Shown here: piece by piece, positions 36,699-49,359 of the stretch
Layout of the letters: every line of letters starts with the position of its first letter
Position numbering within the stretch: position 1 is the first letter of the stretch
Source of the DNA: Bimastos eiseni
Taxonomy: Eukaryota > Annelida > Clitellata > Crassiclitellata > Lumbricidae
DNA length: 64,000 nt
NCBI GenBank assembly: GCA_959347315.1
Contig: OY365806.1
Location: 30,126,847 to 30,190,846, forward strand
Direction of reading: 5' to 3'
Translations under genes and position numbers: made by a program
The notes under the pieces: generated by a model
The model's database searches: none
What the model saw: only the letters and a program-made list of their open reading frames with translations
Told to the model about the DNA's origin: nothing

Positions 36699-37073
36699 AG
36701 CCTGTGTGACTTACTTATAGTAGTCAGGACTCAAACTTACGCATAATATTTTTGATCTTTTGGTCCGCTGCCATTGGTGAGTACGAAATACTTCCGGCGC
36801 GTGATTGACATAAGGAGCAAGTAAAATGAATCTTGGTATATGTCTAAAACTAAACTAACCCTAACCGACCCTCACGATGCTTAGACTGGCCCTAACCGAG
36901 CCTCACGACGCATAATTATAGCAAATTATAAGTTTTACTGTGAGCGTGTTATCATTGTATTACAATTGCTTGCATTCTCATTATGATATGTAATCTGTGT
37001 CTGCATACAAGCCATGCCCAAAATATTATGCATAGGTTTGAGTCCTGAGTACTATAAGTAAGCCGCCTGTGTA
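36699..37073. mobile_element. foldback element with ~50-bp TIRs around a telomere-like core
   Basis: GCCTGTGTGACTTACTTATA at about 36701 and TCAGGACTCAAACTTACGCA are inverted, with mismatches, at 37017-37072. The core includes CTAACCCTAACCGACCCTCA (36855-36912). Confidence 0.75.
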
Positions 37074-37301
37074 TGTAAACAATATGGCCGCCCCCAAATT
37101 GGCTGAAAATAGAGCGCACCTAATGACACCAAGCGCATCAAGTAAGTAAGTAATCAAAATGCCTGACATTCAAATAATAATTAAAAGAAACAATCATTAT
37201 AGTGCAAAGTTATTTTATTTATAGAAATAATTAGCATGTCGCAACATTAGGCGCCATAGCACACTTCCGACGGCGCGAGGGATTGCGGATATGGGGCCGA
37301 T

Positions 37302-37440
37302 GGGCCGTCCACATATTACGTACGCAGCGAGGGGAGGGGTGTTTCGAATTTCGGCGATTTTGCATACGGGTGCTTATGGTGTGGGGTCCCGAAAATATGT
37401 ATGTATACAAATATAATTTAGAATTATGACATATAATATA
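37302..37440 (+). mobile_element. second GGGCCGTCCACATATTACG element terminus
   Basis: About 130 bp align to 22359-22490, including GCGATTTTGC and AATTATGAC. No right end was found nearby. Confidence 0.65.
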
Positions 37441-38457
37441 AGGAATATTGATTGATTCTTGGACAAAGATACTGGCTATATATTAAGATTATAAATATTT
37501 TATATATGGTAATTGTGAATATTAGGGCATAACCGTGTAGAAAATTTCCACCGAATCCGAGTATTTGGATGAACTAGTTGCCGGATCTGGGTATGAACCG
37601 AATAGTAGCAGCAAATCTGGTCAGCGACTGGCAGCGAGTACCACCCACAGGCAAAGCATATTTAACCTGCCACATGCCCAGCTACGGAGAACTATCTATA
37701 GTTAATGCAGAGTCTATAGCAATATCCTTCATGTAGCATATCGTCGCACTGTAGGCTTTAACAATATGTTTATTATTTAATAACTTTCTTTGTGAACAAA
37801 ATTTAAAACCTTGTTATATAATTTGAAATAAGAAGTTATCAAAGACGTCTTTACTCTCTAATGTTTACCGAAAAGTGGGTGGAGCCAATTCAAGTGGGAA
37901 AATTACTGATTTGTTCGCTGCCTAAGGAATACAACCAAAAAAAATTAAAATATATAAATTAATATAATTATTTTAAAGAAAATTCAATGGAATGCTGAGT
38001 TCTTGTTTAATTAATCAATGCCTTATAAGTAAGTCCATTAGTCCTAAATTTATTTGAAGAGAAAATATTATTTTATCAAAAAAATTATTTTATAAAAAGT
38101 TATTTTTAGCTATTTGTGGGTGTAATATTTGCCATGGCAAATACTTCCAATAGTCCAATATTCGGCCGAGGCGAATGTCTGAGGCGATTTCCGGTTATGC
38201 CCTCGTAAATATCCGTTGTGGTAGAGTGATCACAATATTCCATGTTTCATTTATTAGTTGTGTTAGTGTTTTCAACCAAATAAAAGTTAAATTTTGTTTT
38301 CATAATTAGAGGCTGTTTGTGAATTATTACTTACTTTAGTGAATTTCATTATGCGATGTTGCTGGTGGGTTGTTGTGTTTTATTGTGTTGGAGACAGAGG
38401 TGGCCATGATGTTTACATACCTTTCGGTCGACAACCAATGGATATTCACAATTAATG

Positions 38458-38638
38458 TCATATATGTGTGTACTGTGTGTATGTATATATATGTATATAT
38501 ATATATGCATGTATATAAATACACATATATATATGCATGTATATATATACACACACATATATATATGTATATATATACATATATATATACATATATATAT
38601 ATACACATATATATATACATATATATACATATATATAC

Positions 38639-38681
<43 letters not shown>

Positions 38682-38728
38682 TATACATATGTATATATAT
38701 ACATATGTATATATATATATATATACAC
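38458..38728. repeat. (TA/TACATA)n microsatellite
   Basis: About 270 bp of TATATACATA-type repeats. It yields spurious Tyr/Ile ORFs in several frames on both strands. Confidence 0.97.
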
Positions 38729-38729
38729 G

Positions 38730-39068
38730 GGTATCACTTGGAATATGACACCAATTGAAATTTGTCAATCCAGTACTATCAGAGATTTTTAAATAAATAT
38801 AAAAACATTTGTTAACTACCCCTACTAAATAAATGGTGTGTGCACAGACAGCATTAGTTAACTAGTTAAAATGATGATTTATGTTACAGTTGTCTATACG
38901 TGTTGTCCTATGTCAAATTGGAACGGGTAAGCCCTGTTAGCGGGACCAATCGGTCCCCTGGGGGTTTACTTTCCCTATTATCCCTCTTATTACCGTTTCT
39001 CATGAATTCTTATTCTTGTGTTCAATTGTTTGAGATGGATTATAAAAACATCTGGTTATGGTTATCTG
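38730..39068 (+). mobile_element. 5'-truncated second copy of the same LINE 3' end
   Basis: Aligns with 13185-13540 throughout, including TGACACCAATTGAAATT, GTGTGTGCACAGACA, the GGGACCAATCGGTCCC hairpin and the GGTTATGGTTAT tail. The 5' truncation abuts a (TA/TACATA)n microsatellite. Confidence 0.85.
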
Positions 39069-39069
39069 T

Positions 39070-39970
39070 CTCATTGTGATCAGTTGTGCTTCTTGCTTAT
39101 CTGAACTTGTCTTGTTCTTTCTCATGTGCTCTCTCAACATACTGCTTCATTCTGTTTTGTATCATTTTTGTTTGACATTTCCTGGAATACTGTGTAGGCT
39201 GTGATGTTTAATGCAGTTTAGAATTCGTGCAAGTATTCTGTAGTTTTGTCAAGTATGTTGTACAGTGCTTTTGTGATTTTTAGCTCTCGAACACATCCAG
39301 TCATCATTTGATGGCATTGGTGTACCTTTGCGGCGAATTCTGCCAAGCACAACACGTGTGAGGTGCAATTGAGGAGGAAGCACAGTCACAGAATCTGCAA
39401 AGGAAATTCTTTTGCATTCTGTGGCACAAGCGTGGTATCACTACTCGGAGTAACATAGCAATACTTCGGCGCAAACGTGGCATCGCTGCAAGGAAAGCAT
39501 AGCCAGACTTTTGCCATTTTGCTGCATTATGTGGATGATCATTGAGTAGACATCCTGCCAAACTGGACACAAGCAAGCTCTACATATTTCTGTGTTAGTT
39601 CATCACGAACTTCGCAATCATAAAAAAATCTTCGTTTTGCAAGAACTCGTTACAGAAGATGATTGTCATTAGTTTCCTGTGAGTCTTCAACATACTTAGA
39701 GCTTCAAACATCAAGTTTCAAGTCATTTCAAGTTTTGGTGCTATCATATTTGGACCAGTGTCATTTGTGTCTTGAACCACATTGCCGTGCTGTGCCATGC
39801 TGTCAAGCAACAAGTGTTGCATTGCTAATTAAGGAGTGTCGCATCACATAGCAGCGAAATTATAATTGACTCATTTGTTTCTTATAAGAGTGGTGTGGCT
39901 AAGTAACGAGTTACATTGCCAAGTAACATCACCTGTCCCAAACAGCATTTGCCTCTGCTCATTTGGCGCA
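39070..39970. other. region upstream of PTP4A
   Basis: Presumably contains promoter and 5' UTR. No TATA box or other element was convincing enough to call. Confidence 0.3.
39797..39832 (+). other. possible short uORF upstream of PTP4A
   Basis: ATG plus ten further codons and TAA, 138 bp upstream of the PTP4A start. Vertebrate PRL mRNAs are known to be translationally controlled by a uORF in response to Mg2+. Whether this segment is in the mature 5' UTR is unknown, so the link is speculative. Confidence 0.15.
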
Positions 39971-40090
39971 ATGCCGCCAACATCTGCGATGAAAGTTCGT
40001 AAACCAGAACCAGCCGAAATTGAGTTCAAAAACATGAGGTTCCTCATAACATACCGTCCTACAGATGCAACTATGGACAAGTTTATCGAA
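39971..40090 (+). CDS. PTP4A: PTP4A coding exon 1
   Basis: Residues 1-40, phase 0 at the end, with a perfect donor GAA|GTAAGT. It encodes the conserved [14 protein letters not shown] segment and ends in DKFIE. A 3.2-kb intron follows. Confidence 0.94.
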
Positions 40091-43000
40091 GTAAGTCGCT
40101 TCAGATTAATTTAATAAATTTCAATAATTTATTGATTTTAACATAAGTGAAAACTTGTAAGCACAATTTCAAGAGAAGGTTTATCTGCAGCACTCTCCCA
40201 ACATAGCAGTAAGGACCCATGATCAAATAGAACAGACTTCAGAGTACTTTTATAACAAGGAAGGTGATGGACTCATTAGTTCGCTTCTAAAAAATATTTT
40301 AAAATGAAGACAATTCCAGGATACAAGGTCAACAATAGAAAAAATTATGTGCTGGGTAGTGGGCCTAGGTCGATGGATGACAACGATAACATGACTGGCA
40401 GGTTGTATGGACCTGTGACCAGGAACAGATGAGGTAAAAATACACTAGTATCTTAGATATGGATGAACCAAGTGTCAATTTCCTGCAGAGTACCTAGTAT
40501 TACAAGTGAGTAGCTGAGTCCGAGTACTGAGTATCGAATATTTTAAAAATTCTCAAATAAAAAAATTTATTAGGTCACGAGATTTGGCTCCAGACTTCAA
40601 TTGCTATTGACGATTTACAAACACGCTGCACAGAGCGCTCGGGCATGTTAAGCAAAGAAAGACACCCTCTTAACTATTGGCCACATTGGATGAATACAAG
40701 GTAAACATTAAATTTCAAATAAATGCAGGAATTTGTTTATTTTCTAAATTTTATGTTTTGCAGTATGAAATTGATAAAGTGATGAAAAAGTATGAAATGC
40801 AATTGTCGTTTTGTAAATTAAAAAAATCCGATTTTTCCTTTTCAATACATAAAATAATCGAAATTCCAAATTTTGTTTCATAAGCCGACTTTTATTAATA
40901 TCCGCACCCATTGTTTATCGGAATCCAGGTAATGCCGAATACTACAACACTCGGCCAAGCCGTGTAGTATCCAAGCCAAGTTTAGGTTCATCCTCAATCT
41001 TGGATATGATGTGCACCAGGCAATTTCACATCAGAGTTTAAATATTATATTCAATGCATTGCAGTATATATAACCAGTTCAGCAAAGTATCTCATATAGA
41101 CAGAGATATGGCCAAAGTTTTACTTTTCATTGATTGATTCATCCATGGAACAATTAATTATGGTTCTTTTGTTTGCCTTCACTTTCTACTCGTAATTCTT
41201 GGTTTTCTGTACTTCTCTTGATCATGTTTCCTCCAAATCCTCCTCTTCCTTCCCTTCTCTCGTCATCCTGTTCTTCATCGTCCTCCTCTCACTGCTCTGG
41301 ATGTTCATCGGCCTTTCCCTTTGGTGGGTACCACATACTGTTCTCATTGCCGTCCTATGGTCCTCTAACTGGGTCATGCTTGTTTCTAAAGGTCACACGT
41401 GTTTATTTTGGCAGTGTGTTGAACCAGAGGCGCAGTGCATTTCTTCTGGCATGAGGGTGACCTTGAAACCTCCTCCCCTTTATCAGCTTAGCTCATTGGC
41501 CAGCTCCTTTCTGTCTGACTGGCACAGTGCCAGTCAACGCTTCAGCTCTAGAATAATTTCTCAGCTTCTTCCTTTTGAATTGGTATCCCTATTTCCACCC
41601 ATTCTACTGCCTTAATTTCTTATTCATTCATTCCTCTCTCTCCTCTGCCTCACTGTTCTGTTTAATACGACACTTGAAATTGCTGTTAAAATTTTTAATT
41701 ACATTTATTTACTTCCTCCTTCCACACTGGTGTAAGGTTGACTTCCATCTCTGTTGTCATTGACAGTGTATCAGTGGATACTAGTCAAGGATTTAATTAT
41801 CTCATGTTTTCTAATTACTTTTATTTTGCACCATTATAGAAGTCTAGCAGTAGCATGAACTGACTTCTATTGATACCTTGTTTCACTATAAAATACATTG
41901 ATCAGTCAATGGTCACTTCAAGTGACAATGTAATTAGAAATTGTGATCTGTTCTATGCATTTGGTTATATTGTTACTGCTTTCCACTGAGCCTGTTAGAG
42001 GGCAGTAATGACGTACACAGTGTTTACAGTGAGTTTGTGCAACCCAACTGCTGCTACTGCTGCTGCTTCAAGTTTTCTGTGGCATAACTAGGTACAGCTG
42101 TTACTCAGTCATTTGCTAAGTTCATTGTACTCCTGTTGATTCCTGGAAATAGACCATGCTCTCCCCTGCATGTATCTGCCTTTATGTCTGCTTGCTTATC
42201 TGTCTACCTGCTTGCTTCCTTGTTTGTCTGTCTCCCTGAAAACCAGAAAACTCAGTTGCCACCATATTTCTTCTGAAACAAACGTTGCCACTTATCCTTG
42301 GATAGGCGCTTGTAAATGTTTGCTTACCTGTGTGAAGCAGATAAGCCACTTGTATGACTGGTAGCTAGCTGCTTGTTTTAGATGGAGCAGCTGAAAAACC
42401 TGCAGTTTCCAAGTTGCTTATGTTTCCGCTGTGTTGCATGATTGTTTAGTGGTTGGCAAGTTGAGAAGTTGTGGATTTAAGTTCAAGACAAAGCAGATAT
42501 TTAATATTTCTTCTCTTCTTGACTAAGTTGTCATTTAGACTTTTATCATTTATAAAGCATTTATAATTGAACTTCTGTCATTCAGTGTGATCATTCAACT
42601 GTTAGCTTAGAGTTTTATTGACATTATTCACTCTTGCTATTGAGCTTCAAAATACCAAAGAAATGTCAGACTTGTGTCAGAAATCACTTGACTATGGCAT
42701 GTGGTCCACTAAGGTCACCTCCAGCATGGTTGGTGTTGCAGAACTCATGGTGTAATCTGTGGCATTTGGCACCCTCCCCTTCCAGTCCTCCCTCCTTCAC
42801 CCTCCCAGTCCCCGGCTGCTCTTGGTATGCCAACGGTAATGAATGGATGTGTGGATAGTGTGACCAAAAAGTTTTTGACAAGAGCTTGTCTTGGCACTTA
42901 GGTTGGACTGCAGACTGGAATGAGCATTGAACATAGACAAGAGGCTGAGCACTAGTAGCACTACTTTGTGCACTGGATGGTAGCACCATATAAGTACATA

Positions 43001-46000
43001 CCACTAGTTTAAAGTGCTTAATTTATGGAGTATACCTAGATGTTGTTTCTAAATCTTGCTTTGATTTGAACTCAGATACATTAATTTGTTTCAACTCTTA
43101 CAATAAAAGTCTCTCATAATAATTTGGAAAATAACCAGCATGTTACAAAAGGGTTTGCAGTGGAGGGCTGCTGAGACTAGGCTCTAGTTTTGACTGGTAA
43201 CTGTTTTAGTAGGCTTTTTTGATGACCTTGGCATGTGTGTCCTTGAGAGTTTATGTGTATTTTGCATTGCATTGGTTGGAAACAGTTGATTAGCTGGAAT
43301 GTTTGGTTTTTCCAGGAACTGAAAAGGCACAATGTCAAGGACGTTGTTCGTGTCTGTGATCCATCTTACAAAGTCAGCAAACTCACCGATGAAGGAATCA
43401 GCGTTGTGGTTTGTTTCCCACATTAGTCTCTGCTGACACCAGACATAATGAATATATGTTTTGATTAGATTGATCAAGCAAGTTATGTGCATGCTTGTAT
43501 GTATGTATGATTATGCCGGATTATATATATGGATGTTTATCAAGTATATATGCATAATAAATAATAATCACTCATTCAGTACAACTGAAATTTTATATTG
43601 CCCTTCCAAAATTTATGTATGTATGTACCATGTGTAAAAGTTGCGTATGTGGGGGTGTGTTGGTCATTTATTCCAGACATTTATATACGGTTCCTCTGAA
43701 GTACCAAACAAAAGTGTTGCCTCTATGTATATTTGCATGTATGTTTGTGGTGTGTAATTATTTGCATGGAATGACTTTGACTCTGACTTCACTGGCTCTA
43801 ATTCTGACTTCACTAATTCGACTTTGACTCTGACTTCTCTGGCTTGCCTTTAATGACATCTGCTGCATGTCACCTACTTTGAAGTCTTTAATCTATTCAG
43901 GAGCACGGTTCCTAAATAGTCCCCAATGAACTTCCTACCTGCACCACGTTTTGTCTTTTTTTTTTATTTTGCTCCCACCTTGATTTGCACACTTGGCCAT
44001 CATGTCCTTTGCTAATAGGTGTTTGTTGTCTTGATTCAAATATGTTCTAGTCATGCCTTTACTTTTAAAACCTGACCATGATACCAGCAGACCTATCTCC
44101 AACCTCAATAACATTTCCAAGATCCTTGAATGCATTTGTGCATGTATTTATATATATATATAAATAAATATATGTATATATATATGCATGGTGTTTAAGT
44201 ATGTGTGTATGTATTTATATGAACAGAGCGATGTTGTTGAGAGATGTTATCAGAAAGGCATCAGACTCCTATGGGCGATGAGCCCAGTGCATTGATGGTT
44301 GCTGATTGATTGACTGATTGTATTTGTTTATGTTTACATTTGTTTGAATGTATGCTTCTTTTTGTCAAAACAGGTGATATGGTGCCTTTTAGTAAGTCTG
44401 AAAATTGCCTTGTGAACTATAAAGAATTCAGGCTTTGTCGTATATATATATACTAGTTAATGTATGTAGTGCCTTTGGCAGAACAAGATCTTCAAACATT
44501 GCTGTGAAAATGACATTGTTCTGTGATGCCTTACAATAGGACTTGCCGTTTGATGATGGTACACCACCCCCAGAAGAAGTTGTGACAGAATGGTTCAATT
44601 TGCTAAGGAAGCGGTTCACCGATGACTCCAATTGTTGCATCGCGGTCCACTGCATTGCCGGGCTCGGAAGGTAGTTGCTTTGAACTCATTTTCTTTAGGG
44701 GGCAAATCGTGGGAAAGGGGACAACAGACAGATGAAGACATGGCCCTGGAATGAAGGGAAATTGACTGGATTAATACTTTAATGTTGAGCTGCATTGGTT
44801 TCCCAGTCACTTTGTACGTGCTCATCTTTAAAGCATTAAGGGGCTTCATCTGCTGTGACCCTTATTTTATTGAGGACTGCACCTTTAAATTATTGCCACT
44901 CTATCTAACTGATGGTGTAAGTAAAAAAAGGTAATGATAAATCGGAAGAACTAGAAGCAGTAAAAACAGGTTCATCAAAGAAGGTTTGATATTTCTGCCA
45001 CATGTCTCATGGTACCATAACTTTTTTATAATTTGTCTCATTTGCCATACCTGCTTTGTTCCCTGTCCTCGTGGTGCCCAGCCTTTATTACTGCCTTACT
45101 CTATAACAGCGGTTCTCAGCCTTTGGGTCGCGACCACAACAGGTGCTGCCTTACGATTTGCCATTGTTCTGTTAATTAAGGATTGATCATGCTGTTATGC
45201 ATGAGGTGTATGGATCATCAAATGGTAAGAAATAAAATGCATGGTAGTAAAAATGGGGTGAAGGCAGTGACCCAATACATTTAATAGCTAGGGTCGTCGT
45301 GCACCTTTATAATTGTTATTAGTGGGTCGCAGGACTAAAAAGGTTGAGAACCGCTGCTCTATAGTGCCACATCTGTGTTATTGCAGGGCTCCTGTTCTTG
45401 TCGCCTTAGCCTTAATTGAGCTCGGGATGAAGTATGAAGATGCTGTGGAACTAATTCGAGAGTAAGCATCTTTTATTTGCATGATTAAATTTACAGATAA
45501 TGGTTTAATATTTTCCTCATTGTAATTATCTCTGAATTCGATGACAATGCATTATACTTCTTAACTCTTCTCTTTGTCTATCGGATTTGCAAGTAATTAT
45601 CAAAACATACACTATTTTGGGATTTTAATGAATTACTTATTACTCCTGGGTATACAGATTTTTGCTTTTGCTTAGAGATTTGAATAATTGACCAATAGAC
45701 AACCAAATAATTTATGTTGATTGATTGATTGATTTATTACAAAGAGGTTTTGTTGAGGTTCTCTGAGATATATTGAATTGTTTATGAGCAACAGGTGGCT
45801 GTATGGGTGTATTGTTTGATTGATTGATTGAACCAACAAGAAAAGGTAGTGTTAGTTCATAAATCAGAAGGCAAGTCAGACAGGCAAGATTTTCTAAATG
45901 CCCATAATATATGATATGAGAAACCAATAAATATATTCAGTTTAACTCACCTCCTGATCTAACAATTCCCAATTTGACCCTCCCAGGGAGCAGACCTACT

Positions 46001-46785
46001 GAAGACTTTGGACAAGTTCTTAACACATGATTGATTCTCTTCCTAAGCAATCAGATGGAAGATGAGATCCAGGGTTACATATAATAATGTTTTTGGTAGT
46101 TAATGTTGGATCTGATTAATCACTGCTCTTGTCTGTCATCATTGTTAAGCAAATGCTGATAATCACCAGATGTAGGCATCACTATGCTACTATGTATGCA
46201 CTTTTGTATCTCAGCACTTCATATGGGACCTTCATATAGCTCACAAAGAGCTACTTAAGCTGATAAGAATGCTGGGAAACGCTGATGCTAAACCAAAGCA
46301 AGATATTTTTCTGCCATGAATTTATTGAACTGCAGAAAGTGTAAACTCTACAGTTTATATAAAAAGGAATTTAAACAAAATTATTTGATTTATGGGATTG
46401 TGTGCAATATTTAATTCATCTAGCAATACTTAAAAAAATAGATGGTGCTTGGTATTAGGTTTGAGCACCTGCCTTGTCCGATGACGCAGGATTTGTGGCT
46501 ACGACTCATATTGGAGTCAATTTGTTTTATCATGTTCCCATCCCTAAATTTAAGAGACAACATATCCTTCGAAGCTGGACTTATTCTCTTGTATATGTGG
46601 TATGGATATCTTGATAGCAGGAAGCGTACGAGATACTTTCTGCTCTAAATTTATTATTTTTCTCTGTAACTGACAGGAAGCGACGAGGTGCTATCAATGC
46701 CAAGCAGCTAGCCTACCTAGAGAAATATCATCCAAAGTCTCGCCTGAAAAACAAGAACGGAAATGGGAAATGTGTCATCATGTAG
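39971..46785 (+). CDS. PTP4A: PRL / PTP4A prenylated protein tyrosine phosphatase, five coding exons
   Basis: Dual-specificity-like phosphatase of the PRL family, which binds CNNM Mg2+ transporters at the inner face of membranes. Exons are 39971-40090, 43316-43408, 44540-44670, 45387-45461 and 46677-46785. The phases close and the product is 175 aa (human PRLs are about 173). Motifs include [19 protein letters not shown] with general acid D77, the P-loop [10 protein letters not shown] with nucleophile C109 and R115, and the C-terminal CaaX box CVIM preceded by a lysine-rich stretch. C54 matches the partner of the regulatory disulfide known in human PRLs. Position 73 is Leu where human PRLs have Trp. 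The first of two in-frame ATGs is used; M7 is an alternative. A short upstream ORF (39797-39832) could be in the 5' UTR, but the transcript start is unknown. Confidence 0.95.
42436..42495 (+). repeat. tRNA-like SINE head in PTP4A intron 1
   Basis: TTTAGTGGTTGGCAAG, then 24 bp on AAGTTCAAGAC, with A/B-box-like spacing. Confidence 0.4.
43316..43408 (+). CDS. PTP4A: PTP4A coding exon 2
   Basis: Residues 41-71, in frame with both neighbours. The acceptor is TTTTTCCAG|GAACTG and the donor is GTTGTG|GTTTGT, a weaker GT site. It encodes [18 protein letters not shown]; the Cys is residue 54. Confidence 0.94.
44540..44670 (+). CDS. PTP4A: PTP4A coding exon 3 (catalytic)
   Basis: Residues 72-114 plus two bases of R115. 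The acceptor is TTACAATAG|GAC and the donor is GGAAG|GTAGTT. It carries the general-acid loop [10 protein letters not shown] and the phosphatase P-loop start VHCIAGLG. Confidence 0.95.
45107..45356. mobile_element. hAT MITE in PTP4A intron 3
   Basis: The left end CAGCGGTTCTCAGCCTTT and inverted right end CAGCGGTTCTCAACCTTT are flanked by CTCTATAA and CTCTATAG (7/8 match). It is 250 bp and a classic GGTTCTCAACC-type hAT MITE. It ends 30 bp before exon 4. Confidence 0.93.
45387..45461 (+). CDS. PTP4A: PTP4A coding exon 4
   Basis: Completes R115 and encodes [20 protein letters not shown]. The acceptor is TTATTGCAG|G and the donor is CGAGA|GTAAGC. A hAT MITE ends 30 bp before the first exon base, so most of the 3' splice-site region sits between the MITE and the exon. 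Confidence 0.95.
46445..46515 (+). repeat. tRNA-like SINE remnant in PTP4A intron 4
   Basis: GGTTTGAGCACCTGCCTTGT, then GTGGCTACGACTC. The head resembles the one at 30109-30175. Confidence 0.45.
46677..46785 (+). CDS. PTP4A: PTP4A coding exon 5 with CaaX box
   Basis: Completes a Glu codon, then encodes [19 protein letters not shown], a Lys/Asn-rich linker and CVIM before TAG. The acceptor is TGTAACTGACAG|G. A terminal Met in the CaaX box predicts farnesylation. Confidence 0.95.
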
Positions 46786-46995
46786 CATCGCTGACCGATC
46801 CAACTGAATCGTCCTCTGTCACGAGAAGCTCTCTGCGATCATTACAACCGTCATCTTCATTTCTGGAATTGAATGCACTCTGTGTCCCAATGGGGACTTG
46901 GTGTAAACTTCTCAAAAGGCCCAAATATTTGATTAACTTCAGATACCATTCAGTTTATGTCTCAGATTGAGTCCATTTCTTACAGTTATAAATGA

Positions 46996-47054
<59 letters not shown>

Positions 47055-49353
47055 TACTAATTACCACAACATTTACACTACATCTAGCATCAACATCAAT
47101 TATATTAGGAATAAATGTCTTGGTAATATCCCTATTGCTATCCATTGTTTTTGTCTCCAACATTTTTAATTAGACTCGGTTACTTTTGCCAGGCTTTTTG
47201 CATTTTGAGCCACCAATTAGTTTCATCATGCCACATAAATTTAAGTGACAGCCAGGCTTTGAATCACCACTTAGTTTCATTGATTGACTCAGCAAGTGAG
47301 GAGGGTTTCCAGCATACATGTGAGCCCATTCATTTCTAGAAGAGAGGCGATGAAATGGCGGGAATGTATAACTCAGACCTCCAGAGTTACTGAGAAGTTT
47401 ACTCCGGTTCTCTTTGTGCTTTGTCTCTGGTGTTTAGGCTGGTATGAGTGGTGCTACAAAAACATCGCTGGGTCATTGGCATGGCATGTTGCAAACCCTT
47501 TGTCTTGTATGCTCAGATGCACTATTTTTGAAACCCTGTTGACATGAACAGAGGTCATTGCCAAAGCCTGAGATTCTTTTTAATGGGGTTTGAAGCCTTT
47601 GTACTTCCAGATCAACACAAGATAATTTTGCACTGAGTCTGTGTTGTAATGGTATTGGTCTTTCTTTTTAATCTGTTTTTTGAAAGGCATGGTGAGATTT
47701 ATCTAATATCAAATTTTCAGAATTTGTTACAAAGGTTTACCATTTAGTTACAGGAGTACCATTGTACCTTTTACTTACAATAGTACACCTTTTTGCACAA
47801 GTACTCCTTGTGTGTACGAAAGTAAATCCTTTCTATTCAGGAGAACATAATTTATTTGCTAGAGATAATAAACCCTTTAGACCTGGCCTATGTGGGTTAG
47901 CTTCAAAATCCAATATTGAATTCAGTTTAATAATGGATTGACACCTAATGTTTCTATTGTGCAATGCTACAAATTCGTCAAGTTTAGATTTGCTTAAGTG
48001 CATTGAAAATCACACTATTTCTTACTGGTTTGCCAGCATAAAGCAGCAAATATGTTTGATTAAATTTAGACAGTTGAGGACATCTTTACTGTTTGAATGA
48101 GGTGATCTGAATGCTTTTGATATGCAATTTATTTGGCTAGTAACGTGGATGCGAAATTTGAGTTTTTGACCCGTTTTTTCCATGTTGAAATGAAATTGCA
48201 CTGCTTTCAAACCCAATTTTTTTGTTTAACGATTTAGAATTTGCCAGAATAGCTAAACAGGATTTGTTGTGTTCAAATGTGCCATCAGATTTGTACAAAA
48301 GGTGTGGAAATTTGAGGCAGAAGTTACGACTTGTCTTTGCGCAAATTTCTTGACAAATTTAATTTCAAAGCATAAAGTTAGTAGTCAGGCTCATTTAATG
48401 AAATTTAATAAGCAGACACTTATTATAAACAGCGTGAATCATTGTAGCACAAATTCTTCTATAACTTGCAAAGTACATGAATCCGAATTTTATAATGCAA
48501 CTTTTGCAGTAACACAAACCCCAGAAATGTCTACAACTGGGAGGTTCGACTGTAATTATGACGTTGGGCTGTACTCACCCAGTCTTGGGATTTTAGCAGA
48601 TCTATCTCTGCACCATGACGGTTTTGTATTTGACCTTTGCTCATGCGTGACTGTGGCATATGCACAGTTAGCCATATCATCCAAGAAATATATCTTGCCG
48701 TTTATGACCGTTCGTTCCAGGTTGTGGTGATGCTTTCGGCCCTGGGTTTCTCTCGTTCGGTCCAAAATTTATTGAAGCGTTGTGTGTTTTAGCCAAGGTT
48801 ATTTTGAGTCGCTGCTGTAGGTTGCATGTTGCAAAAAAATTATTTTCATTAGCAATCATCTTTTTGCCAGCGTATTCATTAGTCGGGTTGTTGCAAAGTA
48901 TTTTCGATGACTTTACGAAGCCATAGGAAAGGCTGTGAGATGCATATAAATGTGGCAAAGCCTCGATGTGTTGCAGGCTTCCACATTACATGCAGTATTG
49001 AAGCCTATGCGTATTTTCCTATTATCAATATTATTAATGATATTATTTTCTATAAATATTCCTATATTTTTTTATTTTATGCTTTTTATATTCTTAAAAC
49101 TTATTATTGGGTATTATACTTAACGATGTGTATGAAACATTTAATGTTATAAATATTATGGTTTGTTAATTTTTATTTCCTTAAATTTGTACATGAATCT
49201 TAAAATATAGAATTGTTGTGGATGTAATCTATAGAAATTTAGCATACAGTACATATAATTTTTTACCAGGTAATATATTTTGTGGTTCTAATATAATTTG
49301 ATAATTTCATTAACAGTGCAATTATTTGAAATTTTATTGTTACAATAAATAAA
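46786..49353 (+). other. probable PTP4A 3' UTR
   Basis: AT-rich sequence without another gene signature follows the stop. It contains an (AT)n run at 46999-47051 and overlapping AATAAA signals at 49344-49353, plus possible earlier ones. The true 3' end cannot be fixed from sequence alone. Confidence 0.45.
46999..47051. repeat. (AT)n microsatellite in the presumed PTP4A 3' UTR
   Basis: About 26 AT units beginning about 214 nt after the stop codon. Confidence 0.95.
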
Positions 49354-49359
49354 TTTTCA

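Noticed and set aside
38336..38792. Tyr/Ile-rich ORFs on both strands
   Set aside because: TA/TACATA microsatellite translation.
41173..41615. Hydrophobic ORFs in PTP4A intron 1
   Set aside because: No homology recognised and no splice logic. Pyrimidine-rich intronic DNA explains the Leu/Ser content.
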